Shown here: positions 27,357-35,307 of the stretch, piece after piece | Numbering within the stretch: the first letter of the stretch is position 1 | How the letters are laid out: every line of letters starts with the position of its first letter | Source of the DNA: Clostridia bacterium | GTDB taxonomy: Bacteria > Bacillota > Clostridia > Oscillospirales > Acutalibacteraceae | Assembly (NCBI GenBank): GCA_017517665.1 | Contig: JAFWYP010000021.1 | Location: 35,988-99,987, forward strand | Direction of reading: 5' to 3' | DNA: 64,000 bases | The notes under the pieces: model-generated | Databases searched by the model: none | Told to the model about the DNA's origin: nothing | What the model saw: the letters and a program-made list of their open reading frames with translations, nothing else | Translations under genes and position numbers: made by a program

Positions 27357-28064
27357 ATGGAAAAGAAAACAAACAAAGAAATTTTAAAGCAAATCGAAGG
27401 CGGACTTATTGTTTCCTGCCAAGCCCTGTCAACAGAGCCATTATATGACAGCTACATAATGAGCAAAATGGCTTATGCTGCATTCCTCGGCGGTGCTGTG
27501 GGAATAAGAGCAAATACTGTTGTTGACATTCTGGCTATCAGGGAAAGAGTTGACCTTCCGATTATCGGAATCATCAAGGAAGTGTATGACGACAGCGATG
27601 TTTACATCACTCCTACGATGAAAGAAGTTGATGCGCTTGTTGAAATCGGCTGCGATATTATTGCAGTTGATGCAACAAACAGACTCAGACCGAATGGTGT
27701 AACCTTTGAAGAATTCTTCAAAGAAGTGCGTGCGAAATATCCCGAGCAGCTTTTCATGGCAGATACCTCCTGCTTTGAAGAGGGTAAGCTTGCGCTTGAA
27801 CTCGGATTTGATCTTCTCGGCACAACCATGAGCGGCTATACTCCTTATACAAAAGGCACATCTCTGCCCGATTTCACGCTTATGAAGCGTTATAAGGAGG
27901 AACTCGGTGCAACTGTTATTGCCGAGGGCGGTATATGGGCACCCGATGAGCTTGTGAAGGCTTTTGAGAGCGGTGCACACGCAGCAGTAGTCGGTACGGC
28001 TATTACAAGACCCATGGATATCACAAAGCGTTTTGTAAAAGCATTGGAAGAGTCCAAAAAATAA
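27357..28064 (+). CDS. nanE: N-acetylmannosamine-6-phosphate 2-epimerase
   Basis: Converts ManNAc-6-phosphate to GlcNAc-6-phosphate in sialic acid/ManNAc breakdown. The (beta/alpha)8 signature is clear: GGLIVSCQAL near residue 14, GAVGIRANT, PIIGIIKE, DIIAVDATNRLRP, MADTSCFEEG, LLGTTMSGYT, VIAEGGIWAPDE and AVVGTAITRP. The ATG at 27357 gives 235 residues, normal for NanE, and there is no internal Met before the conserved core. No Shine-Dalgarno sequence precedes it, and the promoter sits so close that the mRNA should be leaderless. The ROK kinase gene follows after a small hairpin. No lyase (nanA) or transporter is in the window. Confidence 0.93.
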   Translation: MEKKTNKEILKQIEGGLIVSCQALSTEPLYDSYIMSKMAYAAFLGGAVGIRANTVVDILAIRERVDLPIIGIIKEVYDDSDVYITPTMKEVDALVEIGCDIIAVDATNRLRPNGVTFEEFFKEVRAKYPEQLFMADTSCFEEGKLALELGFDLLGTTMSGYTPYTKGTSLPDFTLMKRYKEELGATVIAEGGIWAPDELVKAFESGAHAAVVGTAITRPMDITKRFVKALEESKK

Positions 28065-28071
28065 TTTTCGG

Positions 28072-28091
28072 GGGACGATATCATTCGTCCC
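28072..28091 (+). repeat. Hairpin between nanE and the ROK kinase gene
   Basis: GGGACGA / TCGTCCC with a six-base loop and no T-run. Likely an mRNA stability or processing hairpin within the operon. Confidence 0.4.
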
Positions 28092-28115
28092 TTGTGTTTT
28101 ATCGGAGGAAACCGG

Positions 28116-28991
28116 ATGAAAATCCTTGCATTTGATATCGGCGGCACGGAAATCAAATATGCTTTCTGTGATGAAAATTTCAATCTGACCGAGAAAAAAT
28201 CCATTCCCACAAATGCGCACGAAGGCGGAAAAAGAATAATTGAGCGTGTTGTTGAAATTATAAAAAACTGCGACGGCATTGACCGTATAGGCATTTCAAC
28301 GGCGGGTCAGGTTGACAGTAAAAGAGGCGAGATTATTTTTGCAACCGACAGCATTCCCGGTTATACGGGCACAAAAATAAAAGAAATAATCGAAGCTGAA
28401 ACTGGTATCCCGACAGCGGTTGAAAACGATGTCAATTCCGCTGCGATAGGCGAAGCGATTTTCGGTGCGGCAAAGGGTGTTGACAGCTTCGTCTGCCTTA
28501 CGTACGGCACGGGAATAGGCGGTGCGGTTTATCTTGATAACAAGCTGTTTACGGGCGCATCGTTTTCCGCAGGTGAATTCGGTCATATCGTAACTCACGC
28601 AGGCGGCAGAAGCTGCACCTGCGGCGGCAAAGGCTGCTATGAGGCTTATGCATCGGCAAAAGCACTTGTCGGAGATGTTGCCGAAAAAATAGGCAGAAAC
28701 ATGAACGGCAGAGAAATTTTTGCGGAGTTTGATAACCCCGAAATCCGTGATGTTATTGATAACTGGATTGACGAAATTGTTATCGGTCTGAAGAGTCTTA
28801 TTTATATTTTCAATCCATTGCTTATCGTTGCGGGTGGCGGAATAATAAACGAAGCATATATTACCGACGAAGTTAACAAGCGCCTTGAAGATGAGCTTAT
28901 GGACAGCTTCAGAAAAGTCAAGGTTGTCAAGGCGATTATGGGCAATGATGCCAATAAACTCGGTGCCGCTTACCTTGCATCAAAATTATAA
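28116..28991 (+). CDS. ROK-family sugar kinase, probably N-acetylmannosamine kinase
   Basis: A 291-residue ROK protein without a DNA-binding domain, so a kinase rather than a repressor. The ATP loop is FDIGGTEIKYA (residues about 5-15), the sugar-binding/catalytic region contains VENDVNSAAIGE, and GEFGHIVTH precedes the structural zinc motif CTCGGKGCYE. The adenosine site VAGGGIINE follows. Position directly after nanE favours ManNAc as substrate (NanK), but glucokinase-like specificity cannot be excluded. Its ATG has CGGAGG eight bases upstream. A bidirectional terminator closes the operon. Confidence 0.85.
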   Translation: MKILAFDIGGTEIKYAFCDENFNLTEKKSIPTNAHEGGKRIIERVVEIIKNCDGIDRIGISTAGQVDSKRGEIIFATDSIPGYTGTKIKEIIEAETGIPTAVENDVNSAAIGEAIFGAAKGVDSFVCLTYGTGIGGAVYLDNKLFTGASFSAGEFGHIVTHAGGRSCTCGGKGCYEAYASAKALVGDVAEKIGRNMNGREIFAEFDNPEIRDVIDNWIDEIVIGLKSLIYIFNPLLIVAGGGIINEAYITDEVNKRLEDELMDSFRKVKVVKAIMGNDANKLGAAYLASKL

Positions 28992-29002
28992 TTTCAAACG
29001 AA

Positions 29003-29040
29003 AAACCGCTGAAACCGTGTGATTTCAGCGGTAATTTTTT
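29003..29040. terminator. Bidirectional terminator between the ROK kinase and DUF4430 lipoprotein genes
   Basis: ACCGCTGAAA / TTTCAGCGGT, eight-base loop, A-run upstream and seven T downstream after TAA; works for both converging units. Confidence 0.85.
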
Positions 29041-29456
29041 TATCCCCTTTCAACTCTGAACGAGTAAACATCTCCGTCAACAATCGTTGTCTGGTCAACA
29101 CCCTTCATCGACATTTCACCGTTGATGTAAAATGCCCAATATGTGCCGTCGGTATCATAGTCAGCAGTAATTCCGTTTACTTCTTTGATATAAAGACCGT
29201 ACGGACCTTGTTCGCCTTTTATATATCCGAGCTTTTGCAACGCATCTCCGAGCATTTCCACGTCTGTCATAATCGGTAACTGAGTTTTGTTCCCGTTACC
29301 GTCAACAACTTCAAATGTGAATGTGTTGCCGTTTTCGGGCTCAACACTTATCGGTTCTGTGGTTGTTATAACATCCTTTTGAGTTTTACCGCAGGCACCG
29401 AGAGAAAATATCATCGCAATGGCGATAAATGCGGCAATAAATCGTCTTATTTTCAT
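29040..29456 (-). CDS. DUF4430-type lipoprotein
   Basis: A 138-residue lipoprotein (signal MKIRRFIAAFIAIAMIF, lipobox LGAC) followed by a short Thr/Glu linker. The globular domain reads GDALQKLGYIKGEQGPYGLYIKEV..., with WAFYINGEMSMKGVD and DGDVYSFRVE, the pattern of the DUF4430/transcobalamin-like C-terminal fold. That fold often occurs in surface cobalamin- or ligand-binding proteins of Firmicutes, but I cannot name a ligand. Three ATGs are clustered; the one at 29456 has the best spacing (nine bases) to AAAGG. It follows the phosphate transporter gene by 13 bases and shares its transcript. Confidence 0.75.
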   Translation of the reverse strand: MKIRRFIAAFIAIAMIFSLGACGKTQKDVITTTEPISVEPENGNTFTFEVVDGNGNKTQLPIMTDVEMLGDALQKLGYIKGEQGPYGLYIKEVNGITADYDTDGTYWAFYINGEMSMKGVDQTTIVDGDVYSFRVERG

Positions 29457-29469
29457 TTTCATCATCCTT

Positions 29470-31218
29470 TTACGACAAAACATATTTGCTGTTATATTTT
29501 TCAAATTTTTCGGTGAATTCCGCACTGCCCGAAAGCTTGTAATTATTAAGATATTTATGAGCATTGAATTCCGAATGGCTGAGCTGAATAAGACAAACCG
29601 CGATGTTTGAACAATGGTCGGAAACTCTTTCGTAGTTTGTTATAAGGTCGGAAAGAACGAAACCGAGCTCAATTGTGCAGTTGCCGCCGGTAAGGCGGTT
29701 GATATGTCTGCTCTTGATTTCCGAAAGAAGTCCGTCAATAACCTGTTCGAGAGGTTCAACCTCAAGAGCATAGTCAATGCTTCCTTCGGAAAACGCATTG
29801 ACTGTGATGTCAAGAATCTCTTTAATTGCGTTTGTTGCAATTTTTAATTCGGCAGTAGCCTTTTCGGAGAATACAATCTTTTTATCATTTATTTCTTTTG
29901 CTGTTTTCATGATGTTAACGGCATGGTCGCCGATTCTTTCAAAATCGCCGATTGCATGAAGCAGCAGAGCAACGGTGTTACTGTCTTCGTTTGACAAATC
30001 CATGCTTGAAACCTTAACGAGAAATGAACCGAGCTTATCTTCGTATTCGTCAAGTCTTTTTTCGTTATCGGTTATTTCTTTTGCGGATTTTTCATCATAT
30101 TTATCAATAACGGAAATTGAACGGATTATCGTGTCAACGGCAAGCTTTGCCATGTTTACCGCGTGATTACGGCATTCCGAAACGGCAATTGCGGGGGTGA
30201 GAAGCAGTCTTTCATCAATGATGGTCTGCTTTTCTTCGGTTTCTTTATCCTTGACCGTTTTGACTGCAAGCTTTTCAAGCAGTTTTGAGAAGGGGAAGAG
30301 CAATACCGTTGTTGCAAGGTTGAATATACTGTGAACAACCGCAATACCCGCAGGGTCAATAGCTGATTCTGCAAATGTGAGGTTGAAAATTGAGTTGATG
30401 CCGTAGAACAAGGCGAGGAGAACGGCTGTGCCGATAAGGTTGAAATAAACGTGGATTGCCGCAACTCTTTTAGCATTTTTGCTGACTCCGATGCTTGATA
30501 TAAGGGCAGTTACGCAAGTACCTATATTCTGACCCATGATAATAGGGATTGCCATTGAATAGGAAAGCGTACCCGTCAGCGAAAGAGCCTGCAGGATACC
30601 GACGGTTGCCGATGAACTCTGAATAACGGCAGTCATGACAACGCCTATGAGAAGACCGAGCAGGGGATTGTTGAACATTATCATCAGGTCGCGGAATTCC
30701 TGCATTTCGGAAAGCGGCGCCATGGAATCGCTCATCATTTCCATGCCGAACATGAGAACTGCAAATCCGAGGCATATTCCGCCGATTTCCTTAAGGCGAT
30801 CCTTTTTAGCAACCATAAACATCAAAATTCCGATGAAAGCGATTATGGGAGAAAAGTTTGAGGGCTTCAGAAGGCTAACAAAAAAGTTGTCGCTTTCTAT
30901 GCCTGCAAGGCTGAGAATCCATGCTGTAACGGTTGTTCCGATATTGGAGCCCATAATAACGCCGATGGATTGACCGAGCTGCATTATACCCGAGTTAACA
31001 AGACCCACAAGCATAACCGTAACAGCTGATGATGACTGAATTGTTGCGGTTATAACCACACCGAGAAACAGCGCCTTGATGGGTCTGTCAGTCATTTTTT
31101 TGAGGATTTTTTCAAGCTTGCCGCCTGCGGTTTTTTCAAGACCTCCCGACATTGTGCTCATTCCGAAAAGGAAAAGAGCAAGACCGCCGAAAAGGGAAAT
31201 AAAATTAAAAATGCTCAT
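29470..31218 (-). CDS. Na+/phosphate cotransporter family protein with PhoU-like C-terminus
   Basis: A 582-residue protein. The first 320 residues hold the two inverted NptA repeats with QSSSA motifs: ATIQSSSAVTVMLVG and TAVIQSSSATVGILQ, plus GSNIGTTVTAW and GQNIGTCVTAL. Residues from about 345 form a cytoplasmic helical PhoU-like domain (ERIGDHAVNIMKTA, YERVSDHCSNIAV). The family moves phosphate with sodium; in bacteria import, export and c-di-AMP-linked control have all been proposed. Its promoter is at 31250-31278 and the ATG follows CGGAGG. Confidence 0.9.
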   Translation of the reverse strand: MSIFNFISLFGGLALFLFGMSTMSGGLEKTAGGKLEKILKKMTDRPIKALFLGVVITATIQSSSAVTVMLVGLVNSGIMQLGQSIGVIMGSNIGTTVTAWILSLAGIESDNFFVSLLKPSNFSPIIAFIGILMFMVAKKDRLKEIGGICLGFAVLMFGMEMMSDSMAPLSEMQEFRDLMIMFNNPLLGLLIGVVMTAVIQSSSATVGILQALSLTGTLSYSMAIPIIMGQNIGTCVTALISSIGVSKNAKRVAAIHVYFNLIGTAVLLALFYGINSIFNLTFAESAIDPAGIAVVHSIFNLATTVLLFPFSKLLEKLAVKTVKDKETEEKQTIIDERLLLTPAIAVSECRNHAVNMAKLAVDTIIRSISVIDKYDEKSAKEITDNEKRLDEYEDKLGSFLVKVSSMDLSNEDSNTVALLLHAIGDFERIGDHAVNIMKTAKEINDKKIVFSEKATAELKIATNAIKEILDITVNAFSEGSIDYALEVEPLEQVIDGLLSEIKSRHINRLTGGNCTIELGFVLSDLITNYERVSDHCSNIAVCLIQLSHSEFNAHKYLNNYKLSGSAEFTEKFEKYNSKYVLS

Positions 31219-31249
31219 AATCTACCTCCGAAAAATCCCTTCGTTCTTT

Positions 31250-31278
31250 AATATAATGCAAAAAACGCCAAAATTCAA
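31250..31278 (-). promoter_or_regulatory. Promoter of the Na/Pi cotransporter unit
   Basis: Minus strand TTGAAT (31278-31273), 17-base spacer, TATATT (31255-31250), 32 bases before the gene. Confidence 0.6.
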
Positions 31279-31362
31279 TATCAAATAAAAAATTTGTGTA
31301 TATTTTATCCGAATAATTAATTTATAGTCTGCATAATTGAACATTACAAGAGGTGTTTGATT

Positions 31363-32223
31363 ATGGTTATTAAATTGAGCAAAACCATGTTTTTGGCAAT
31401 TGCGGCGGTGTTGCTTCTTGTAAGCACAGCAGTGAATGTTGTTCCTGTTTCGTCAATTATCGGCGGCACAGAAAGAGATCTGCCTGTTGTCATGTATCAT
31501 CAGCTGACAAAAAATCAGAAAAAATCGGGAAAATATGTGCTGACTGTTGAGCAGTTTGAAAAGGATTTGATGTTTCTGAAATCAAAAGGGTATCAAAGTG
31601 TTACCGTAAAACAGCTTATTGAATTTTCGCAGGTAAAAGGGGATATTCCCGAAAAATCAATTCTTATAACTTTTGATGACGGTCAGGAAACGCTTTATGA
31701 ATATGCATTGCCGCTTCTTGAAAAATACGGCTTTACCGCCGTGGGATTTGTTGTAGGTGCATTGGCGGATTATTATACTGAAATTGACGATCATAACCTC
31801 AGTTATTCTTATCTCAATTGGCAACAGATAAAAGAAATGTCCGAGGGAAATATAATTGAAATCGAAAGCCATTCTTTTGATTTACATAAGAATACGGGTA
31901 ACCGTTCGGGCATAAAAAAGAAAAAAGAAGAAACTGTTGAGCAGTACCGTGAATTTTTATGCTCGGATGTGGCAAAAATGAAAACAGCGATGGAAAATAA
32001 CACAGGTAAAAATCCCGTTGCATTTGCGTTTCCTTTCGGAAGCTTCAGCCGAGAAAGCACGGAGATACTGAAAGAATGCGGTTTTAAAATGACCCTGACT
32101 TGTGAAGAAAGAGTCAACAAAATAAAAAAAGCCGAACCCGAATCGCTTTTCGGGCTCGGCAGATATAACAGACCTGAGGGTATAAGCTCAGAGAGCTTCT
32201 TTGAAAAAATGGGAATTAGTTAA
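31363..32223 (+). CDS. Polysaccharide deacetylase (NodB/CE4 family), membrane-anchored or secreted
   Basis: One N-terminal hydrophobic helix (residues about 8-28), then an extracellular carbohydrate esterase 4 domain. Motifs are VVMYHQLTKN, ITFDDGQET (motif 1, two Asp), IEIESHSFDLHKN (motif 2, HX4H) and AFAFPFGSFSRES (motif 3). Likely substrates are N-acetylated wall or surface polymers (inference). The ATG at 31363 follows AAGAGGTG by nine bases; an upstream TTG is less suitable. Its last 30 codons contain a hairpin that reads as a terminator for the gene on the other strand. The stop codons of the two converging genes are seven bases apart. Length 286. Confidence 0.87.
   Translation: MVIKLSKTMFLAIAAVLLLVSTAVNVVPVSSIIGGTERDLPVVMYHQLTKNQKKSGKYVLTVEQFEKDLMFLKSKGYQSVTVKQLIEFSQVKGDIPEKSILITFDDGQETLYEYALPLLEKYGFTAVGFVVGALADYYTEIDDHNLSYSYLNWQQIKEMSEGNIIEIESHSFDLHKNTGNRSGIKKKKEETVEQYREFLCSDVAKMKTAMENNTGKNPVAFAFPFGSFSRESTEILKECGFKMTLTCEERVNKIKKAEPESLFGLGRYNRPEGISSESFFEKMGIS
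32124..32160 (-). terminator. Rho-independent terminator of the aminotransferase gene, embedded in the deacetylase coding sequence
   Basis: Minus strand GCCGAGCCCGAA / TTCGGGTTCGGC, six-base loop, followed by seven T. The 12-bp stem is complete in minus-strand RNA (one G-U pair) but has an A-C mismatch in plus-strand RNA, which points to function on the minus strand. Confidence 0.8.
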
Positions 32224-32230
32224 GCACGAC

Positions 32231-33496
32231 TTAACCGAGAATCTTTTCAATTGCGGAAATTTCAACGCAAAGGCAAAGAATCTCAACCGCCTTGCAGAGT
32301 TCGTCCCTTGACGGGAAGGTGGGGGCAATGCGGATGTTTTTATCTTCGGGGTCTTTACCGTAAGGATAGGTTGCGCCTGCACCCGTGAGTGTAACGCCGG
32401 CTTCCTTGCAAAGTGCAACGGTTCTGATTGCACAGCCTTCATAAACATCAAGGCTGATGAAGTAACCGCCGTTGGGATTTGTCCATGAAGCAATGCCCTT
32501 GCCTGCAAGATTCTTTTCAAATGCATCAAGAACCGCATCAAACTTGGGCTTGAGGATAGCAGCGTGCTTATCCATATGTGCTTCAACGCCGGCTTTATCC
32601 TTAAGATAGTTGACATGGCGAAGCTGATTTATCTTATCATAACCTATTGTCTGGATTGTCATTCTGCTCTTGACTGCCCTGATATTTGCATCTGAAGCGG
32701 CAAGAACGGAAATGCCCGCACCGGGGAATGTAACCTTTGAAGTTGATGTTACTTCGATAAAGTAATCTTCATTGCCTGTTTCCTTGCAGGCTTCAAAGAT
32801 GTTAAGAAGCTTATCGTGATTGTTGTTGATGTGATGAATGCAGTATGCATTGTCCCAGATAACTCTGAAATCCTTTGCGGCAGGTTTGAGAGAAGCGAAG
32901 CGGCGGACTGTTTCGTCGGAATAGGTTGTTCCCGTGGGATTTGAGTACATGGGAACACAGATAATGCCCTTAACTTTTTCATCTTTGATGAGTTCATCAA
33001 TCTTATCCATGTCGGGACCGTTTTCGTTTGTGGGAATATTAATCATTTCAATTCCGAAATGCTCGAGAATTGAAAAATGTCTGTCATAACCGGGAACGGG
33101 GCAGAGGAATTTGATTCCTTTTTGTGCCGCCCAGGGCTCTGCACCTGCACCGAAGATCATGCACTGTGCGATATAGTCATACATAATTGTAAGGCTTGCG
33201 TTGCCGAAAACGATGAGGTTTTCGGGTGCAACATCAAGAATTTCCGAAAAGAGCTTTTTGCATTCGGGAATACCGTCAAGAATTCCGTAGTTGCGCACAT
33301 CAAAACCGTTTGATGTCTTGAAATCTCCGAGAAATGTGGGGTCAAGCATATCGTTTGTGATTTCAAGCTGATCTGCGCCGGGCTTTCCTCTTGACATATC
33401 GAGCTTAAGTCCCATTGACTTATATTCGTTATATTTTTCAGTGAGTGCCGCCAGTCTTTCCTGAAGCTGCTCACGTGATAAATCCTGAATTTCCAT
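32231..33496 (-). CDS. Aspartate aminotransferase, subgroup Ic
   Basis: PLP enzyme of 421 residues matching the class I-like 'Ic' aspartate aminotransferases known from Corynebacterium rather than the AspC/AspB forms. Typical blocks are LKLDMSRGKPGADQLE, NYGILDGIPECKKLF, FGNASLTIMYDYIAQ, VPMYSNPTGTTYSDE, IWDNAYCIHH and TSTSKVTFPGAGISVLA (PLP lysine in STSK). The C-terminal TGAGATYPYGKDPEDKNIRI block is also characteristic. It connects oxaloacetate/glutamate with aspartate/2-oxoglutarate. The start at 33496 has CGGAGG eight bases upstream. Its terminator lies inside the neighbouring converging gene. Confidence 0.9.
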   Translation of the reverse strand: MEIQDLSREQLQERLAALTEKYNEYKSMGLKLDMSRGKPGADQLEITNDMLDPTFLGDFKTSNGFDVRNYGILDGIPECKKLFSEILDVAPENLIVFGNASLTIMYDYIAQCMIFGAGAEPWAAQKGIKFLCPVPGYDRHFSILEHFGIEMINIPTNENGPDMDKIDELIKDEKVKGIICVPMYSNPTGTTYSDETVRRFASLKPAAKDFRVIWDNAYCIHHINNNHDKLLNIFEACKETGNEDYFIEVTSTSKVTFPGAGISVLAASDANIRAVKSRMTIQTIGYDKINQLRHVNYLKDKAGVEAHMDKHAAILKPKFDAVLDAFEKNLAGKGIASWTNPNGGYFISLDVYEGCAIRTVALCKEAGVTLTGAGATYPYGKDPEDKNIRIAPTFPSRDELCKAVEILCLCVEISAIEKILG

Positions 33497-33532
33497 TCTG
33501 ACAACCTCCGAGGTAAATTTCAAATCTTGTAT

Positions 33533-33561
33533 ATTTTATAATATGCGAAATGATTTTGCAA
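33533..33561 (-). promoter_or_regulatory. Possible promoter of the type Ic aminotransferase
   Basis: Minus strand TTGCAA (33561-33556), 17 bases, TAAAAT (33538-33533); an alternative TATAAA two bases nearer would give 15-base spacing. Reasonable but not strong. Confidence 0.4.
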
Positions 33562-33660
33562 GTGTTATTTTCAAATCTTGCAAAAATTCGTGGATTTGCA
33601 CTACAAAGAGGTATTTTTACGCATTTTTGCTATGCTTTTATATGCAAAATTTATCTTTTG

Positions 33661-33683
33661 ACAGCAGAAATAAAATCTGCTGT
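33661..33683. repeat. Hairpin in the 319-base intergenic region before oadB
   Basis: ACAGCAGA / TCTGCTGT with a seven-base loop, in an AT-rich gap (33497-33815) that otherwise holds only the two promoters listed. Small frames there look random. Confidence 0.35.
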
Positions 33684-33748
33684 TATATTTTATGTAAAAC
33701 TTCAGAATATAAATGCATTTATTTTTTTATGAAAATTTACAAATTCCC

Positions 33749-33777
33749 TTGAAATTTTCGGGTGAAGATGATATTAT
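33749..33777 (+). promoter_or_regulatory. Promoter of the oadB unit
   Basis: TTGAAA (33749-33754), 17-base spacer ending in TGA, TATTAT (33772-33777), 38 bases before the ATG. Confidence 0.7.
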
Positions 33778-33815
33778 AAATTCGATTTTGTTCAAAGAAA
33801 GGAAGGATTTTCAAA

Positions 33816-34970
33816 ATGGAATTTATAACCGGAATTATGACCGACATTTTTGGGAATTTAACGTTCATTGACTACAAGCAAGTCATTATGTGGATCATTG
33901 GCGGCTTGCTGATTTTCCTTGCAATCAAAAAAGAAATGGAACCTACTCTTCTTCTTCCCATGGGCTTCGGTGCAATCCTTGTTAACCTGCCCATACCTCC
34001 CGTAGCGGAAGGTGAAGCAGCTTCAGGCGTAAGAGGCGTTATTGATTTCCTTTTTGAAATCGGTATCGACAGCCACGAGCTTTTCCCGCTTATTCTGTTC
34101 ATCGGTATCGGCGCAATGATTGACTTCGAGCCTGTTCTGACTAATCCGAAACTCATGATTTTCGGTGCGGCAGCTCAGTTCGGTATTTTCTTCACACTCT
34201 GCCTTTCATCTGTTTTCGGTTTTGAACTCAAGGATGCGGCTTCAATTGCAATTATCGGTGCGGCAGACGGCCCCACATCAATCTTTGTTGCAAATATGCT
34301 TAACTCAAACTATACGGCGGCTATCATGGTTGCGGCATATTCATATATGGCTCTCGTTCCCATCGTTCAGCCTCCCATTATCAAGCTTTGCACAACAAAG
34401 AAAGAACGTCTTATCCGTATGAACTATACAGGTAAGAAGGTTTCAAAGCTCACAAAGATTCTCTTCCCCATCGTTGTAACAATCATCGTCGGTATGGTTG
34501 CACCCGATGCAACAGCACTTATCGGCTTCCTTATGTTCGGTAACCTTATCAGAGAATGCGGTGTTCTTAACTCACTTTCTGAAACAGCGCAGAACGTTCT
34601 TGCAAACCTCATCACAATTTTCCTCGGCTTCACAATCGCATCAAAGATGGTTGCAGAGGATTTCCTCAAGCTTGATACAATCCTTATCATGATTCTTGGT
34701 CTTGTTACATTCATCGTTGATACCTTCGGTGGTATCATGATTGCAAAGTTCATGAACCTCTTTACAAAGAATAAGATTAACCCCATGATCGGTGCGGCAG
34801 GTATTTCCGCATTCCCCATGTCCGCAAGAGTTGTTCATAAGATGGGTCTTGCAGAAGATAACCAGAACTTCCTTCTCATGCACTCAATCGGTGTTAACGT
34901 TTCGGGTCAGGTTGCTTCGGTTATCGCAGGCGGTCTTATTCTCACTCTCGTAGGCAATGCACTTATTTAA
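33816..34970 (+). CDS. oadB: Na+-translocating decarboxylase, beta subunit
   Basis: Integral membrane subunit that decarboxylates carboxybiotin and pumps Na+. It has about nine to ten membrane spans over 384 residues. The signature GAADGPTSIFVANML holds the essential Asp, and FIGIGAMIDFEPVLTNPKL, GAAAQFGIFF and HSIGVNVSGQVASVIAGG are family blocks. The ATG follows AAGGAAGG. Only this subunit and a small membrane protein are here. The carboxyltransferase alpha and biotin carrier are not in the window, so the substrate (oxaloacetate, methylmalonyl-CoA, glutaconyl-CoA or malonate) cannot be told. Confidence 0.92.
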   Translation: MEFITGIMTDIFGNLTFIDYKQVIMWIIGGLLIFLAIKKEMEPTLLLPMGFGAILVNLPIPPVAEGEAASGVRGVIDFLFEIGIDSHELFPLILFIGIGAMIDFEPVLTNPKLMIFGAAAQFGIFFTLCLSSVFGFELKDAASIAIIGAADGPTSIFVANMLNSNYTAAIMVAAYSYMALVPIVQPPIIKLCTTKKERLIRMNYTGKKVSKLTKILFPIVVTIIVGMVAPDATALIGFLMFGNLIRECGVLNSLSETAQNVLANLITIFLGFTIASKMVAEDFLKLDTILIMILGLVTFIVDTFGGIMIAKFMNLFTKNKINPMIGAAGISAFPMSARVVHKMGLAEDNQNFLLMHSIGVNVSGQVASVIAGGLILTLVGNALI

Positions 34971-34989
34971 GTAACAGGAGGGAATAACA

Positions 34990-35253
34990 ATGGAAACAAC
35001 AATTATTGAAACAACAGCTCCCGTTGCTGAAGAAATCGTTCTTATCGCAGAGGATGCGGTTGCAGAAGTTGAAGCAACAGAGACAGTTGAAACAACAAGA
35101 GATTACTGGACTCCGGAAGGACTCAAGGAATCTGCTCCCATTATGGGCAAGGGTATGCTCGGCATATTCATCGTTATGGGTATTGTTATCGCTTGCGTAA
35201 GCATACTCAACAATGCTTCGGGTCCCAAGAAAAAGAAAGAAAAGAAACAGTAA
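34990..35253 (+). CDS. Small single-span membrane protein after oadB, possible gamma/delta-like decarboxylase subunit
   Basis: An 87-residue protein with an acidic, Thr/Glu/Val-rich N-terminal half, one membrane helix (about 53-74, GKGMLGIFIVMGIVIACV) and a very basic tail (KKKKEKK). It starts 19 bases after oadB with AGGAGGG as ribosome site and ends before a strong terminator, so it belongs to the same transcript. Gamma/delta subunits of Na+ decarboxylases are small single-span proteins, but their helix is normally at the N-terminus, so the assignment rests mainly on position. No other family recognised. Confidence 0.6.
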   Translation: METTIIETTAPVAEEIVLIAEDAVAEVEATETVETTRDYWTPEGLKESAPIMGKGMLGIFIVMGIVIACVSILNNASGPKKKKEKKQ

Positions 35254-35265
35254 AAATGATATTAA

Positions 35266-35307
35266 AACGGAGAAACTTCGTGATGAAGTTTCTCCGTTAT
35301 TTTTTTA
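35266..35307 (+). terminator. Rho-independent terminator of the oadB unit
   Basis: 14-bp perfect stem AACGGAGAAACTTC / GAAGTTTCTCCGTT, five-base loop, then ATTTTTTTATTT. The T-run overlaps the end of the converging epimerase gene. Confidence 0.9.

Noticed and set aside
27441-28220. Long open frame antisense to nanE (259 residues)
   Set aside because: Covers the coding strand of nanE and the start of the ROK kinase; Cys/His-rich random-looking protein.
33543-33752. 69-residue frame in the AT-rich gap before oadB
   Set aside because: Composition is random-like, no ribosome site, overlaps another equally random frame, and the gap is explained by promoters.
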